A DNA stretch of 36,920 nucleotides from Desulfobacterales bacterium (GCA_011049715.1 DRHF01000358.1:1-36920); one strand, 5' to 3'. Positions 1 to 8,406 are shown, counted from the stretch's first letter. Notes: a model not told the origin generated them from the sequence alone. Numbers and translations are program-made.

Positions 1-69
1 CTCGTGCTTATGGTTGTATGGATCTTTTATGGATCTATTGATCAGTCAAACTGTCATCATCGAGGAACT

Positions 70-315
70 GATTGAAAAGATAAGTTCTTTTATCATAACT
101 CGTGAAAAATACAAGAGCAAATATTGTTACGTATTTTGCCTGGAAATTCTAATCGATTTGTCTCGCCCGCTATCCCGCGGTGGAGGGATAGCTCAAGAAG
201 CTAAGCGCACCCCAGTGAAATGGGCTTCGCCCTTCGTTACACGAATTTCACCCCAGTACCATCTTCCGGAGCTACGGGGCGGGCGGGACAGGCAGAGATC
301 GCAGAGATAATTTTT
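70..315. repeat. Diverged intergenic repeat, copy A
   Basis: The left end (about 70-122) and right end (about 250-310, running from a CCCCAGTACC segment to the CAGAGATC segment) match 2112-2160 and 2330-2386 almost base for base. The middle is diverged but keeps the same short hairpins and a CCCAGTG...TTCAC dyad. The copy is in the same orientation as copy B. The family is not recognised; it resembles a non-coding dispersed element. Confidence 0.6.
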
Positions 316-317
316 CT

Positions 318-370
318 GGTCTGATTTTTTTAGCCCCGTTAAAAACGGGGCAAGCATCCAAAATCAGACC
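318..370. repeat. Nested inverted repeat
   Basis: GGTCTGATTTT at 318-328 pairs with AAAATCAGACC at 360-370. Inside it CCCCGTT at 334-340 pairs with AACGGGG at 344-350. No T-run follows on either strand, so it is not a clear terminator; a folded non-coding repeat is more likely. Confidence 0.5.
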
Positions 371-419
371 AATGCTCAACCCCTGACGGGGTAAACTTCC
401 AGCGATATCTGGATAGAAG

Positions 420-456
420 TTTGATCTGGATTGCTGAAAGGGCAATCCAGATCAAA
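420..456. repeat. Perfect 15-bp hairpin
   Basis: TTTGATCTGGATTGC (420-434) is exactly complementary to GCAATCCAGATCAAA (442-456) with a 7-nt loop. A stem this long and exact is unlikely by chance. There is no T-tract, so function is unclear; it may be part of the intergenic repeat cluster or a processed RNA structure. Confidence 0.6.
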
Positions 457-535
457 GCTCTGTGTTCTTTGTGGCCTCTGTGAGAGATCAAAATATCCGG
501 AGATCAACTATAGTGCCGATTATACGTCACCGAAA

Positions 536-622
536 TTATGAATTAAAGCAGTTAGTTAAGGATTGACCTAAAATCCGCTTTGCACGGTCAGGGCGGTTGG
601 TGATGATGCCATCCACATCCAT
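536..622 (-). pseudogene. 3' remnant of a glycerophosphodiester phosphodiesterase-like gene
   Basis: Read on the minus strand from 622, the frame encodes MDVDGIITNRPDRAKRIL followed by about ten residues and a TAA at 538-536. The V-D-G-I-I-T-N-R-P-D string matches the conserved C-terminal end of GDPD-type phosphodiesterases (family pattern GVDGIITDRPD). A stop lies in frame just upstream and no catalytic barrel is present, so only the last 28 or so codons survive. The frame is short, so the assignment rests on one motif. Confidence 0.5.
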
Positions 623-780
623 TTTCAATTTGCCTTGTCAGCCTTTGGTTCCTTTCGCGTAATTCATCAATATAGAGGGTGGCCAAACGCCTTATCTGCG
701 GTATAGGGAATCGGAGATCGAACATAAATCCACTACCAATTTTCCATTCTTTATAATCATTCTTTCCTTCCAATCACCCA

Positions 781-1911
781 TCAAAACATCTTCACATATT
801 CATTAAACACAAAAACTCGGTTGCGCTGGTATCCTGTCGTTTCAACCAGTATCTTTTGCTCAACAAAGGCTTTGACCAGATCATTTGCCGCTTTGGGAGA
901 CAGGCCGGTCGTTGTTTGCACATCTTTGATTGTCATGACTGGTTTTTTAAACAGCTGGTGAAGGAACTCTATTGCAGGTTTAGATCGCTTACCCATAAGA
1001 AGGATCCGCTCCTTTTCAATGGTTGCTTTCAAATCCGTGATTCTCTTCAATGTTGTCACAGCTTTTTCTGCGGTCTTGATAATCCCAGTCAGAAAAAACT
1101 TGATCCATTGTCCAAGGTCGTTTTTGGTTCGGACAAAAGTCAGGTTGTCGTAATACAGTGTCTTGTTCTTTTCAAAAAAATCGGAGAGATACAAAAGGGG
1201 TTTGTCCAGAATGCCGCTTGATACCAGATAAAGTGTAATAAGCAATCGTCCTATTCTGCCATTGCCGTCCAGAAATGGATGAATAGTTTCAAACTGATAG
1301 TGGGCTATCGCTATCTTTACCAGATGGGGAACTTTACTCTCAGAATTATGAAGAAAAAACTCCAGATCAGACATCAAGTCCGGCAGCTCCGTATGCGCTG
1401 GAGGAATGAATACCGCATCCGCGAGACTTGCTCCGCCAATCCAGTTTTGAGATTGCCGAAATTCCCCCGGATTTTTGCGCTCGCCTCTGCCGCTGGAAAG
1501 AAGTATTTTGTGGGTATTTTTAATGAGTCTGTTAGATAATGGAAGCGTTTTAAGCTCCTCTATGGCAACATTCATTGCGTTCACATAGTTATTGACCTCT
1601 TTCCAATCGTCCCGCCTTTCCGGCTCAATTTCCTTCTCTTCAATAAGTGCTTCTTCTATATTGGTTTGGGTGCCCTCAATTCGACTGGAAACTACGGCCT
1701 CCTTAAAAATGTGCATGATGATGAACATATCTGTATCTGGAACAAATCGGGAAAAGGAATTCAGTTCCCCCAGTTTAAATGAGGCTTTTTCCAACAGTTC
1801 ATTGATAACCGCATCGGTCCAGAAAAAGGAACGGTTAATTTTCTCAGGTAAGAAGTAGTGGTACTCATATCCTTTTCCATACGAACCTGCTTTGAATTCC
1901 TTAATATCCAT
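781..1911 (-). CDS. Fic family protein (class II, winged-helix C-terminus)
   Basis: This 376-residue protein has the full Fic motif HPFLDGNGRIGR (residues 211-222), whose His and Gly-Asn-Gly-Arg core catalyse transfer of AMP or a related group to target hydroxyls. An SSRIEG segment (residues 75-80) fits the (S/T)xxxE(G/N) inhibitory helix, so it is an N-terminally auto-inhibited class II Fic. The C-terminal 80 residues look like a winged helix-turn-helix (PVMTIKDVQTTTGLSPKAAN). I chose ATG 1911 over an upstream TTG at 1923 because GGGAG lies five bases before it. Two tandem palindromes directly upstream suggest autoregulation. An HsdM-like tail lies just upstream on the same strand, matching loci where Fic genes accompany type I restriction systems. 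The target is unknown. Confidence 0.92.
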   Translation of the reverse strand: MDIKEFKAGSYGKGYEYHYFLPEKINRSFFWTDAVINELLEKASFKLGELNSFSRFVPDTDMFIIMHIFKEAVVSSRIEGTQTNIEEALIEEKEIEPERRDDWKEVNNYVNAMNVAIEELKTLPLSNRLIKNTHKILLSSGRGERKNPGEFRQSQNWIGGASLADAVFIPPAHTELPDLMSDLEFFLHNSESKVPHLVKIAIAHYQFETIHPFLDGNGRIGRLLITLYLVSSGILDKPLLYLSDFFEKNKTLYYDNLTFVRTKNDLGQWIKFFLTGIIKTAEKAVTTLKRITDLKATIEKERILLMGKRSKPAIEFLHQLFKKPVMTIKDVQTTTGLSPKAANDLVKAFVEQKILVETTGYQRNRVFVFNEYVKMF

Positions 1912-1921
1912 AGACACTCCC

Positions 1922-1993
1922 AAAGTAAAATATAAATTCCTTTATTTTACTTTATTCTACAAAAGTAAAATATAAATTCCTTTATTTTACTTT
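1922..1993 (-). promoter_or_regulatory. Two tandem palindromic operators upstream of fic
   Basis: Two 32-bp units (1922-1953 and 1962-1993) are spaced exactly 40 bp apart and are identical over about 31 bases. Each has AAAGTAAAA and TTTTACTTT as arms around an AT-rich centre. They abut the fic Shine-Dalgarno sequence. Period and position suggest cooperative binding by a dimer, perhaps the winged-helix domain of Fic itself; that link is inference. Confidence 0.65.
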
Positions 1994-2015
1994 TTGTTTT
2001 TTCCAAATACCTCAT

Positions 2016-2110
2016 TCATACCAGCTTCACCTTCTCCAAGTTCTCATGAATCAGGGCATTTAATCTCGCTTCCTCTTGCAACTGCGCTTCAAACTCTCGC
2101 TTAAATTTAA
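2016..2110 (-). pseudogene. 3' remnant of an HsdM-like methyltransferase gene
   Basis: A minus-strand frame reads KFKREFEAQLQEEARLNALI and continues through HENLEKVKLV to a TGA at 2018-2016. This resembles the coiled C-terminal tail of type I restriction-modification methyltransferase subunits (pattern of an acidic helix, then LN..I.ENL). The frame runs directly into repeat copy B at about 2112, so the body of the gene is missing. The tail lies 105 bases upstream of the fic start on the same strand, the order seen where fic follows hsdM. The call rests on about 30 residues. Confidence 0.45.
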
Positions 2111-2111
2111 T

Positions 2112-2395
2112 GATTGAAAAGATAAGTCCTTTTATCATAACTCGTGAAAAAGACAAGAAAAATTGTTTTTATTGGAGACGCTTAGTGCTATAATCAGTTA
2201 ATTTTATTACGTATTTTGTAGATTTCTTGCACCGCCCGCCTGTCCCGACAAGCAGGCGGGGTTCGCTCCGCTCATTCGAACTTGCCCAGTGGAATGCTGC
2301 ATTTGGTAGCTCCGCTACGCGGAATTCCACCCCAGTACCATCTTCCGGAGCTACGGGGCGGGCCGGACAGGCAGAGATCACGGAGGATTTTCTTC
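2112..2395. repeat. Diverged intergenic repeat, copy B
   Basis: This is the direct counterpart of copy A. It carries a GC-rich dyad near 2236-2262 (CCGCCTG...CAGGCGG) and a CCCAGTGGAAT...GGAATTCCAC dyad near 2285-2332. Frames on both strands here are shadows of the repeat. It lies between the HsdM-like tail and the AlkA-like remnant. Confidence 0.6.
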
Positions 2396-2564
2396 TATTC
2401 CTTTTTGATGACCCCGGAGGAATAGGCCTCGCATTTCGCAGGGCAGGGCAGGGCAGGCGAAGAGGAATAAATCCAAGCCGTTCGGGCAGGATTTGTTTTT
2501 GAGCGGATTGCCGGGGGTATGATGATTTTCGTTCCCTGCCTGGGGGAAAGCAGCAAGCACGTTC
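2396..2564. other. Non-coding rubble
   Basis: No gene is supported. There is a short GGGCA microrepeat (about 2440-2457) and overlapping frames on both strands with no family resemblance. It separates the repeat from the AlkA-like remnant. Confidence 0.4.
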
Positions 2565-2790
2565 TCACCTGCTCAAGTAATAATGCCACAAAATCCTCGC
2601 GGCAACCGATCTCCACGGTCGCCAGGGTTGGCTGATTTCGTTCAGCTTATCGACATCGGGACGAACGGGAATTTTCTTTAGTTTCTGCGTCGCCACAACC
2701 AACGCAAGATCCGTGCTCGGCCAGATATCCGGCCTGCGGAGCGCCATAAGCAAGTATTGCTGCGCGTTGACAAGGTACGGGCAATGCGCT
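2565..2790 (-). pseudogene. 3' remnant of a DNA-3-methyladenine glycosylase (AlkA-type)
   Basis: The last 64 or so codons of the minus-strand frame ending at 2565 read YLLMALRRPDIWPSTDLAL, then a basic stretch, then EISQPWRPWRSVAARILWHY. This is characteristic of the C-terminal part of HhH-GPD 3-methyladenine glycosylase II, and the Asp in PSTDLAL matches the catalytic Asp region. Just upstream, HCPYLVNAQQYLL looks like a decayed GIGPWT hairpin motif. Farther upstream the frame no longer resembles the family (usual length about 200 or more residues), so the N-terminal half is missing and repair activity is unlikely. Confidence 0.7.
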
Positions 2791-3013
2791 TCATATGAAC
2801 TTTTTACAAAGCCGTCAAAGTTGTTAAAGCGAATTGTGAGTTGAATACCGCGATAAACATGTGGTATGGGTTTATCCCACTGGAATAGAGGCCAATCGAA
2901 GAACAGTGCGACCCCTAATGTCGGGATCCTCCAGAGAGGCGGATAAATCAGCGCTGCACTTCGACAAGCTATGGGAAATCGGAGTAAAACCAGCAAGCAA
3001 AGGAGGGAAAAAG

Positions 3014-3340
3014 ATGGCTTTAACGGATGTTAGAGAAGTTTTTAGCAATATGCCGGCGGCTTTTAACCCGGATGCCGCCGAGGGATTGGATATAATCATC
3101 CAATACGACATCACCGGAGAGGGTGGAGGAAACTGGCATTTCACGATCAAAGATGGGGCATGTCAACTCCATGAAGGCGCGCATGACTCACCGACCGTGA
3201 CCCTGACCATGTCGGCTGAAACATGGCTTGCCATTGTGAATAAAGAAACAAACGGAATGAAGGCGTTTATGAGCGGCCAGCTTCAGGTGGAAGGTGATAT
3301 GATGCTGGCTCAACGGATAGAACAACTCTTTCCATCCTAG
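3014..3340 (+). CDS. SCP2 sterol-binding domain protein
   Basis: This 108-residue protein spans a single SCP2 domain, a small alpha/beta fold with a hydrophobic tunnel that binds fatty acids, fatty acyl-CoAs or sterols. The start has an excellent AAGGAGGG six bases upstream of ATG 3014. Family-typical features are the N-terminal FNPDAAEGLD segment, the strand pair NWHFTIKDGAC, the TLTMSAETW segment, and the C-terminal GQLQVEGDMMLAQRI helix. It is cytoplasmic, with no signal peptide. It stands alone between decayed genes and its own terminator. Role in lipid or acyl-CoA handling is inferred from the family. Confidence 0.88.
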   Translation: MALTDVREVFSNMPAAFNPDAAEGLDIIIQYDITGEGGGNWHFTIKDGACQLHEGAHDSPTVTLTMSAETWLAIVNKETNGMKAFMSGQLQVEGDMMLAQRIEQLFPS

Positions 3341-3381
3341 GGAAAGGGTTTTGAGTTCCGCTGTTGTTGCAGAGAGGGCAT

Positions 3382-3421
3382 GGAACCGATTTCCTCACTT
3401 ATCGGTTCCGGCCTTTTTTTT
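3382..3421 (+). terminator. Rho-independent terminator after the SCP2 gene
   Basis: GGAACCGAT (3382-3390) pairs with ATCGGTTCC (3401-3409) and is followed by GGCC and eight T residues. It lies 42 bases after the SCP2 stop codon and is oriented for the plus strand. Confidence 0.85.
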
Positions 3422-3432
3422 GTAAAGATTGA

Positions 3433-4746
3433 TCAAAAACTCCAGCGCACGCCTGCGTATGCATTGGTATTATCCTGAAACTGCCCGAAAAATGTGTGAT
3501 CATTTTCGCCGGCAAATATATTGGCGCCGACCTCCACCGCCCACTGGTCGGTGATCTTGTAATGGACCTTGGGACGAATATATCCATCCTGATCCGAAGG
3601 GGAATAATAAACAAACAACGACAGCCTCAGATTTTGATTCATCACCAGCTTGGTCAAACGCAGGGTGAGTAGATGCCGGAACTCATCCCTGGCCACCTGG
3701 CCGACAGGCAGCGTTTTTTTGTAGGTATCGTAATCCTGCATCCATTCAAGGTAGTACTGGAACCCACCGGTAAGATCAGGGGCCAACTCCCGCTCAAAAC
3801 CGGCTATCATGCGAATTTCGCTGTTGCGAACCAATGGATCGCCTCCGCCACGGTCCTCACGTGAGTCGTAATAACCGATTTCAAAATTGCCGATACCCCC
3901 TAAAAGTGCTTCCCTGGCACTGGCTCCATAAACCGACAATTCCGGATAAAACAGTTTGACCTCTTCCACATCCAGTCCTTCCGGTGTTTTCCAAAAGCCA
4001 TAATATCCATAAAATGCCAATTCAAGCCCGGCCATGTTTTTTGACAGGCGCGCCGCATACTCGCTATCTTGAAAAATAGAATCACGCTCTTGGTCATCGA
4101 AGATGAAATCCCGGCCGGCTGTTCTCCCCAAAATGGGGTTCCAATAGGAAAGACGACCGCCGTCAATATATTGGGATCCATTGAACAGCGGCGTGTATAC
4201 CAGATCGATATTCAACAGATCGGAAAATATGCTTCCCTTAATTGCATCTGAAGGCGCTTTGAGGTATTCGTCGTCACGGCCGATAAAAAAGGACTCCCAG
4301 TCCTTTGGAAAAAGATCGTTGACAAACAGAAGGTCCCCGGTTCCCCAGGTAAGGGTCTGTCGACCCACTTTTAGATCCATATAATCAAGGGGCGAAAATA
4401 GGATATTCATTTCCCGTATTTCGCCATAAACATCCTCCTCCACCTGATCGCCGATGATATCCCCTTTTAACTTGACAGTACCCCAATCCGCATCACGGGT
4501 TAGATCAAGCTGCAGCCGCATCTCGGAGATGGAAGCATCTTTTTCATGGGGATCGTTTTGCAATCGCCAGCCCTGACGTCCCTCGATAAAGCCATAAAGC
4601 TCGATTTCGTATTTTTTGTAAAGCTGATCTCGTATGGAAAACTTATCCCCGGTATCGGCCAGGGAGAAGCCTTCCCAAACAAGTGAAATCAAAATAAACG
4701 GTAGGATCAACCAAGGTTTATAGCGCCTGTTTCGGTTGACGGACAT
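3433..4746 (-). CDS. Outer-membrane beta-barrel protein
   Basis: This 437-residue protein starts with a basic region and hydrophobic segment (PWLILPFILISLVW) ending near a likely signal-peptidase site. Alternating polar and aromatic strands follow throughout, ending in GVRWSF with the terminal Phe recognised by the BAM assembly machine. The family is not certain; strand patterns such as LKVGRQTLTWGTGD recall DUF1302/alginate-export-like porins. The ATG overlaps the stop of the upstream LolA-like gene by one base (TAATG), implying translational coupling. It is the last gene of the cobW operon, and context suggests it forms the outer-membrane part of a hydrophobe export route. Confidence 0.78.
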   Translation of the reverse strand: MSVNRNRRYKPWLILPFILISLVWEGFSLADTGDKFSIRDQLYKKYEIELYGFIEGRQGWRLQNDPHEKDASISEMRLQLDLTRDADWGTVKLKGDIIGDQVEEDVYGEIREMNILFSPLDYMDLKVGRQTLTWGTGDLLFVNDLFPKDWESFFIGRDDEYLKAPSDAIKGSIFSDLLNIDLVYTPLFNGSQYIDGGRLSYWNPILGRTAGRDFIFDDQERDSIFQDSEYAARLSKNMAGLELAFYGYYGFWKTPEGLDVEEVKLFYPELSVYGASAREALLGGIGNFEIGYYDSREDRGGGDPLVRNSEIRMIAGFERELAPDLTGGFQYYLEWMQDYDTYKKTLPVGQVARDEFRHLLTLRLTKLVMNQNLRLSLFVYYSPSDQDGYIRPKVHYKITDQWAVEVGANIFAGENDHTFFGQFQDNTNAYAGVRWSF

Positions 4747-5540
4747 TATTTTCTGACTTCACGCGGTGGGCGACGCAGGTAGCGCTCGGTAAAGATTCGA
4801 TCCTTCAGATCGATATTATATTTTATTTTCTTAAATACAGCGATTGTCTCACCACCGGAATTTAAATCTTTGACCCGTGATTTGACCACTGTGGGAAACC
4901 CCTGGATATTTTTGATCTCCAAGGCTTCCACTGTGCGGTATTTGCGTCCATTCTTATCCATATATTCGGCTTTAACAGGCAGGTGGTTTTTTTTGTCTAC
5001 CCAGACCGTGTAAGCGGAGAATTCAACGCTGGTCGGATCTTTGGGTATATTTTTAATTATATAATGATCGTCGGTTGTTTCAATCAGTTCATGGGTATCC
5101 TCATTAATGGAACGGCCCGACACATCTTCATAGAGGAAATGAGATCCCACAAAACTGGTTCGTTTGTCCGATGAGGCGATCCGTTTTACCAGATCCAAAG
5201 CCGGCAGATAAAGCCAACGATCATCATCCTTATCGATATGCTTGTGGACCATAAAAACCATTTTTCTGACATCGGAGGGTTTTTTGAAATAGACATAAAA
5301 CTGCTGCCGGCCGCCATCGGCCAAATCTCGACGCAGGATGACAAATTCACGTTTCCGGGTTCGACCCTGGGCATCGATAATGGTCATCGTCACTTCGGCC
5401 CGGCCATCATTTCCGGCGTAATAGGCGGCCAGGTTGGCCCGATTGACGATTTCGTCCACAGATGGCGTCTCTGCTGCTGGCGCGGAAACAGTCACCAGTA
5501 TACCCAATATACCAAGAATTATCATCATTGCTGTTTTCAT
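4746..5540 (-). CDS. Outer membrane lipoprotein-sorting (LolA-like) protein
   Basis: The 264-residue product has a Sec signal peptide (MKTAMMIILGILGILVTVSA, cleavage after about residue 23). Its mature part matches the LolA-like family annotated as outer-membrane lipoprotein-sorting protein, with the segments FYVYFKKPSDVRKMVFMV, DRWLYLPALDLVKRI and SFVGSHFLYEDVSGR. Such proteins form an open half-barrel that carries lipid or lipid-like cargo across the periplasm. I chose ATG 5540, which has AGGAG seven bases upstream; a longer frame to 5621 runs through an intergenic inverted repeat. It lies between an MMPL exporter and an outer-membrane barrel, so it is a likely periplasmic shuttle. Confidence 0.85.
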   Translation of the reverse strand: MKTAMMIILGILGILVTVSAPAAETPSVDEIVNRANLAAYYAGNDGRAEVTMTIIDAQGRTRKREFVILRRDLADGGRQQFYVYFKKPSDVRKMVFMVHKHIDKDDDRWLYLPALDLVKRIASSDKRTSFVGSHFLYEDVSGRSINEDTHELIETTDDHYIIKNIPKDPTSVEFSAYTVWVDKKNHLPVKAEYMDKNGRKYRTVEALEIKNIQGFPTVVKSRVKDLNSGGETIAVFKKIKYNIDLKDRIFTERYLRRPPREVRK

Positions 5541-5588
5541 GATTTTACTCCTAACCCGGACAAGCCGGGACCAAAATGAATATTGACT

Positions 5589-5711
5589 ATTGAATATTGA
5601 AAATTTGTGGATGTCGCTCACGCAGCGCAGGCGCCGCGTGTTGCTCCGTCTTTTTTATTATCGTTTTTAAATGATCCGCTGCAGGCGAACCTTAAATATT
5701 CAATATTCAAT
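5589..5711. repeat. Inverted repeat in the MMPL-LolA-like gap
   Basis: ATTGAATATTGAA (5589-5601) is exactly complementary to TTCAATATTCAAT (5699-5711). It brackets about 97 bases that include a GC-rich stretch. Since the flanking genes appear cotranscribed, this may be an inserted small repeat element or an mRNA structure that adjusts expression. Confidence 0.5.
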
Positions 5712-5735
5712 CGAAAATTTTCAATTATTTGAAAA

Positions 5736-8348
5736 TTAGTTCAATTTCTTAAAAAGCCGTGCACTTAAAAGGTTGATCAGGGCCGGCAGGATGAACATGG
5801 TGGCGACTCCGGAAATAGCCATGATAGCGGCTAAAAATATGCCGACGGTCTGGTACGGGAGGAGAGGCGCCGCTAGGAGCGGTGTAAAGCCGATGGAGAT
5901 AACGATTACATTTCTGCTGATTGCCCGGGCCGGTTCTGAAAACATCTCCCCAATGGCCTCCTTCCATGAACCCGCCTTTTTAAAAGCCATTCTGGCCCGT
6001 TCCAGGAAATGGATGGCAAAGTCAACGGCAAGGCCCAGACTGAGCGATGACAAAATCGCCACCGGCATATCATAATCCTTGCCGACTATGCCGATTACTC
6101 CATAAATTGCCGCTATAGTAACCGACAACGGCACCATTGCCAGAAGTCCCCACAAGGGGGAGCGAAATAAAAGCGTCATCATTAGAAAAACAACTATGAA
6201 ACTGGTCAGAAATGATTTGAGCATACCAAAAACCATTTTACTCTGCCACACCACATTGAGATAGGTCATGCCGGCCCACTGATGCTTTAGGGAAACAGGC
6301 GGTGGATTATCAGTAAAGAATTGATCAACCGACCGGATCACTTCTTCCATGTCCTTGTTATCTCCATTTTTAAGCTGCACCCAAATATTGGCTTTTTTGT
6401 AATCCGGGTTAACCAGATGCCAGAGATCATCGGGCTTGTGGCTGTTTTGAAACAAAATCAGGGTCTGAGCCACGGCATTGGCCGTGTCCGGCACCCGAAA
6501 ATAGTTCGGGTCAGCCTCATAAAGTTCCTGGTATACCTTTTTCACAACATCGGTGATCGAATTGCTTTTCCCCACAACACCGGATTGAAGCAGATGGCGC
6601 TGTAACTTCGCAACATACCGGAGGACTTCAGGTATTTTAAATATTTGATCCCGATGTTTTATCCGATCAATTATATCCAAACCATCGGCCCAGAAATCAT
6701 ATGTCTCATCGCCGGCGGCATCCATTTTTTCTTCCCAAAGGTTAGAAAGCCGTTCAATAAATTCATCTGCAGTTTTACTTTGGGCTGCTGTCTGATCCAC
6801 GATCGCTTCAGCCTCGGACAACTTTTCACCGGCCGGTCCACCAACGGCCACAGCTGCCAGATCCTTTTTTATTTGCACCGACAATTCCGCAAGATCGATA
6901 TCGGTCTTGTCCCCTTGCAGAATTAAATAGGCCTCGTAGGTACCGCCAAAATGTTTGTTCAACACGCGGTCCGCCACCCGAATCGGATGACTCTTCTTAA
7001 ACCATTTGACCGGATTATCATTGATCTGAATTTTGTTGATCCCATAACCGGCAATCACCAATATCACCATAGAGAACACTAAAATCAGCTTGGTCTGACG
7101 GTATGTAAAACCCGCCAGCCAATTCAGTTGCCTGGAGAAAAGCAATCTGCGTTGATCATCTCCTGATGATTTTCCTGCAAATCCGAATTTATTTAGGCTT
7201 TCCTCCTTCATCAGCATGATATAGGCTGGAATAAACAAAATTGTCAGCAACCAGGCCAACATAATTCCAAAAGCAACAAAAATACCGAACACCCGGACCG
7301 GTGGAATCGGAGTTAGGGCCAAAGAAGCAAAGCCTGCAGAAGAAGTAAGGGAAGTATAGAGCATCGGTGTGAAGAGGTGATCCATCACATACGCAAGGGC
7401 TTTACCCCGATTCCTGAATTTTTGGTAGGAATCGAAAAACTCCGATAAAATGTGTATGGAGTCCACCACGGCAATCGGCATCAGAAAAATAGGAATCATG
7501 GAACTCATGATGTGCAGTGTATTTCCGGTGCCGATTAAGAGACCCATCGTACAGATGACCGTCACCATGGCGATGATCATGGGTGAAACAATCAACACCA
7601 GTTTTTTAAAAAAAAGAAGCATCAATAGAAAAATAGCCATCATGGCGAGCGGCGCAGAAATCGCCATCTGCACAAACATTTCAACCCCGAAAGTATCCTC
7701 GGCCACCGGCAGTCCGGTGATGTAATAATTGTCGCCCCGGGTGTCGCCAAAAGATTTTATTTTTTCCAACAACCGGTTTCTTACATGGTAGGCAAAATCC
7801 TTTGATGTAATCGGCAGATAGATACCCAAAGCCTTACCATCTTCCGATATCAGGGTCCCTTTATACAACGGGTTGGCCATGGCGTTTTTGCGTATTTTAA
7901 GTGCCGCCTCGCGGGTCTTAGGCGGTTCTTTCATCAGCCATTCAAAGCGTACCTGTCCCGGGCCGGCCTGCTCAATGGTATCAACATTGCCGGGGGCGAT
8001 CACATCTCTACCGACCACCCTTTTTTCCGGATCTTTTGGATCGATCAGTTTTTTGGCAAACTCGGTAAGTTCATGTACCCGCTTCAGAGTGGCCGGGTTA
8101 AAAACACCATCCGGATCTGTTTCGTTCACCACCCCCAAAACGACCATATCGTACAGGGTAAACTCTTTCTTGATTTGCTTGTGAAAGATCCGAACGGCTT
8201 CATCTTCGGACAGCATGTTTTCCGGATCAGTATCCACTTTTACCATACTGATCATGGCTCCCAAGACAACGGTGGCCAGTACCATGATGATGATAACCAA
8301 TTTGGGTCTCTTCATGGGAAACTGAATTAGACTGCTCTTCAGGCTCAT
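5736..8348 (-). CDS. MMPL/RND superfamily transporter
   Basis: This 870-residue inner-membrane protein has the RND duplication: a transmembrane helix near the N-terminus, a large periplasmic domain, five more helices, then a second copy of the same plan. Each half carries a charged residue in its fourth helix, in VVDSIHIL and in LGLAVDFAIHFLERA, expected for proton relay. It belongs to the MMPL branch that exports lipids and other hydrophobic compounds (compare HpnN, MmpL) rather than to the AcrB drug pumps. I chose ATG 8348, preceded by GGAGGAGG; longer frames to 8447 overlap cobW. Its neighbours suggest export toward the outer membrane. Cargo is unknown. Confidence 0.88.
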   Translation of the reverse strand: MSLKSSLIQFPMKRPKLVIIIMVLATVVLGAMISMVKVDTDPENMLSEDEAVRIFHKQIKKEFTLYDMVVLGVVNETDPDGVFNPATLKRVHELTEFAKKLIDPKDPEKRVVGRDVIAPGNVDTIEQAGPGQVRFEWLMKEPPKTREAALKIRKNAMANPLYKGTLISEDGKALGIYLPITSKDFAYHVRNRLLEKIKSFGDTRGDNYYITGLPVAEDTFGVEMFVQMAISAPLAMMAIFLLMLLFFKKLVLIVSPMIIAMVTVICTMGLLIGTGNTLHIMSSMIPIFLMPIAVVDSIHILSEFFDSYQKFRNRGKALAYVMDHLFTPMLYTSLTSSAGFASLALTPIPPVRVFGIFVAFGIMLAWLLTILFIPAYIMLMKEESLNKFGFAGKSSGDDQRRLLFSRQLNWLAGFTYRQTKLILVFSMVILVIAGYGINKIQINDNPVKWFKKSHPIRVADRVLNKHFGGTYEAYLILQGDKTDIDLAELSVQIKKDLAAVAVGGPAGEKLSEAEAIVDQTAAQSKTADEFIERLSNLWEEKMDAAGDETYDFWADGLDIIDRIKHRDQIFKIPEVLRYVAKLQRHLLQSGVVGKSNSITDVVKKVYQELYEADPNYFRVPDTANAVAQTLILFQNSHKPDDLWHLVNPDYKKANIWVQLKNGDNKDMEEVIRSVDQFFTDNPPPVSLKHQWAGMTYLNVVWQSKMVFGMLKSFLTSFIVVFLMMTLLFRSPLWGLLAMVPLSVTIAAIYGVIGIVGKDYDMPVAILSSLSLGLAVDFAIHFLERARMAFKKAGSWKEAIGEMFSEPARAISRNVIVISIGFTPLLAAPLLPYQTVGIFLAAIMAISGVATMFILPALINLLSARLFKKLN

Positions 8349-8406
8349 GTGCTTTTCCTCCTCCATCTTTTTAAAATTAAAACTCCCCGACTCTTCATTT
8401 AGATAA

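Larger units (their letters stand above)
1..535. other. Gene-free stretch with intergenic repeats
   Basis: No convincing gene is present; a 98-codon frame here shares its DNA with a diverged intergenic repeat and looks fortuitous. The stretch holds copy A of an intergenic repeat (about 70-315), a nested inverted repeat at 318-370 and a perfect 15-bp hairpin at 420-456. These are described separately. Confidence 0.6.

Noticed and set aside
14-310. 98-codon plus-strand frame
   Set aside because: It lies across a diverged intergenic repeat and has no family resemblance; copy B does not preserve the frame.
588-773. 61-codon minus-strand frame upstream of the GDPD-like tail
   Set aside because: It is not in the frame of the GDPD motif and matches no family; it could be frameshifted remnant sequence but nothing supports it.
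2227-2616. Overlapping frames on both strands near 2.2-2.6 kb
   Set aside because: These are low-complexity translations of the repeat and a GGGCA microrepeat, without start signals or recognisable motifs.
3382-3421. Bidirectional terminator also serving the barrel gene at 3433
   Set aside because: On the minus strand the hairpin is preceded, not followed, by the homopolymer run, so only plus-strand termination is supported.
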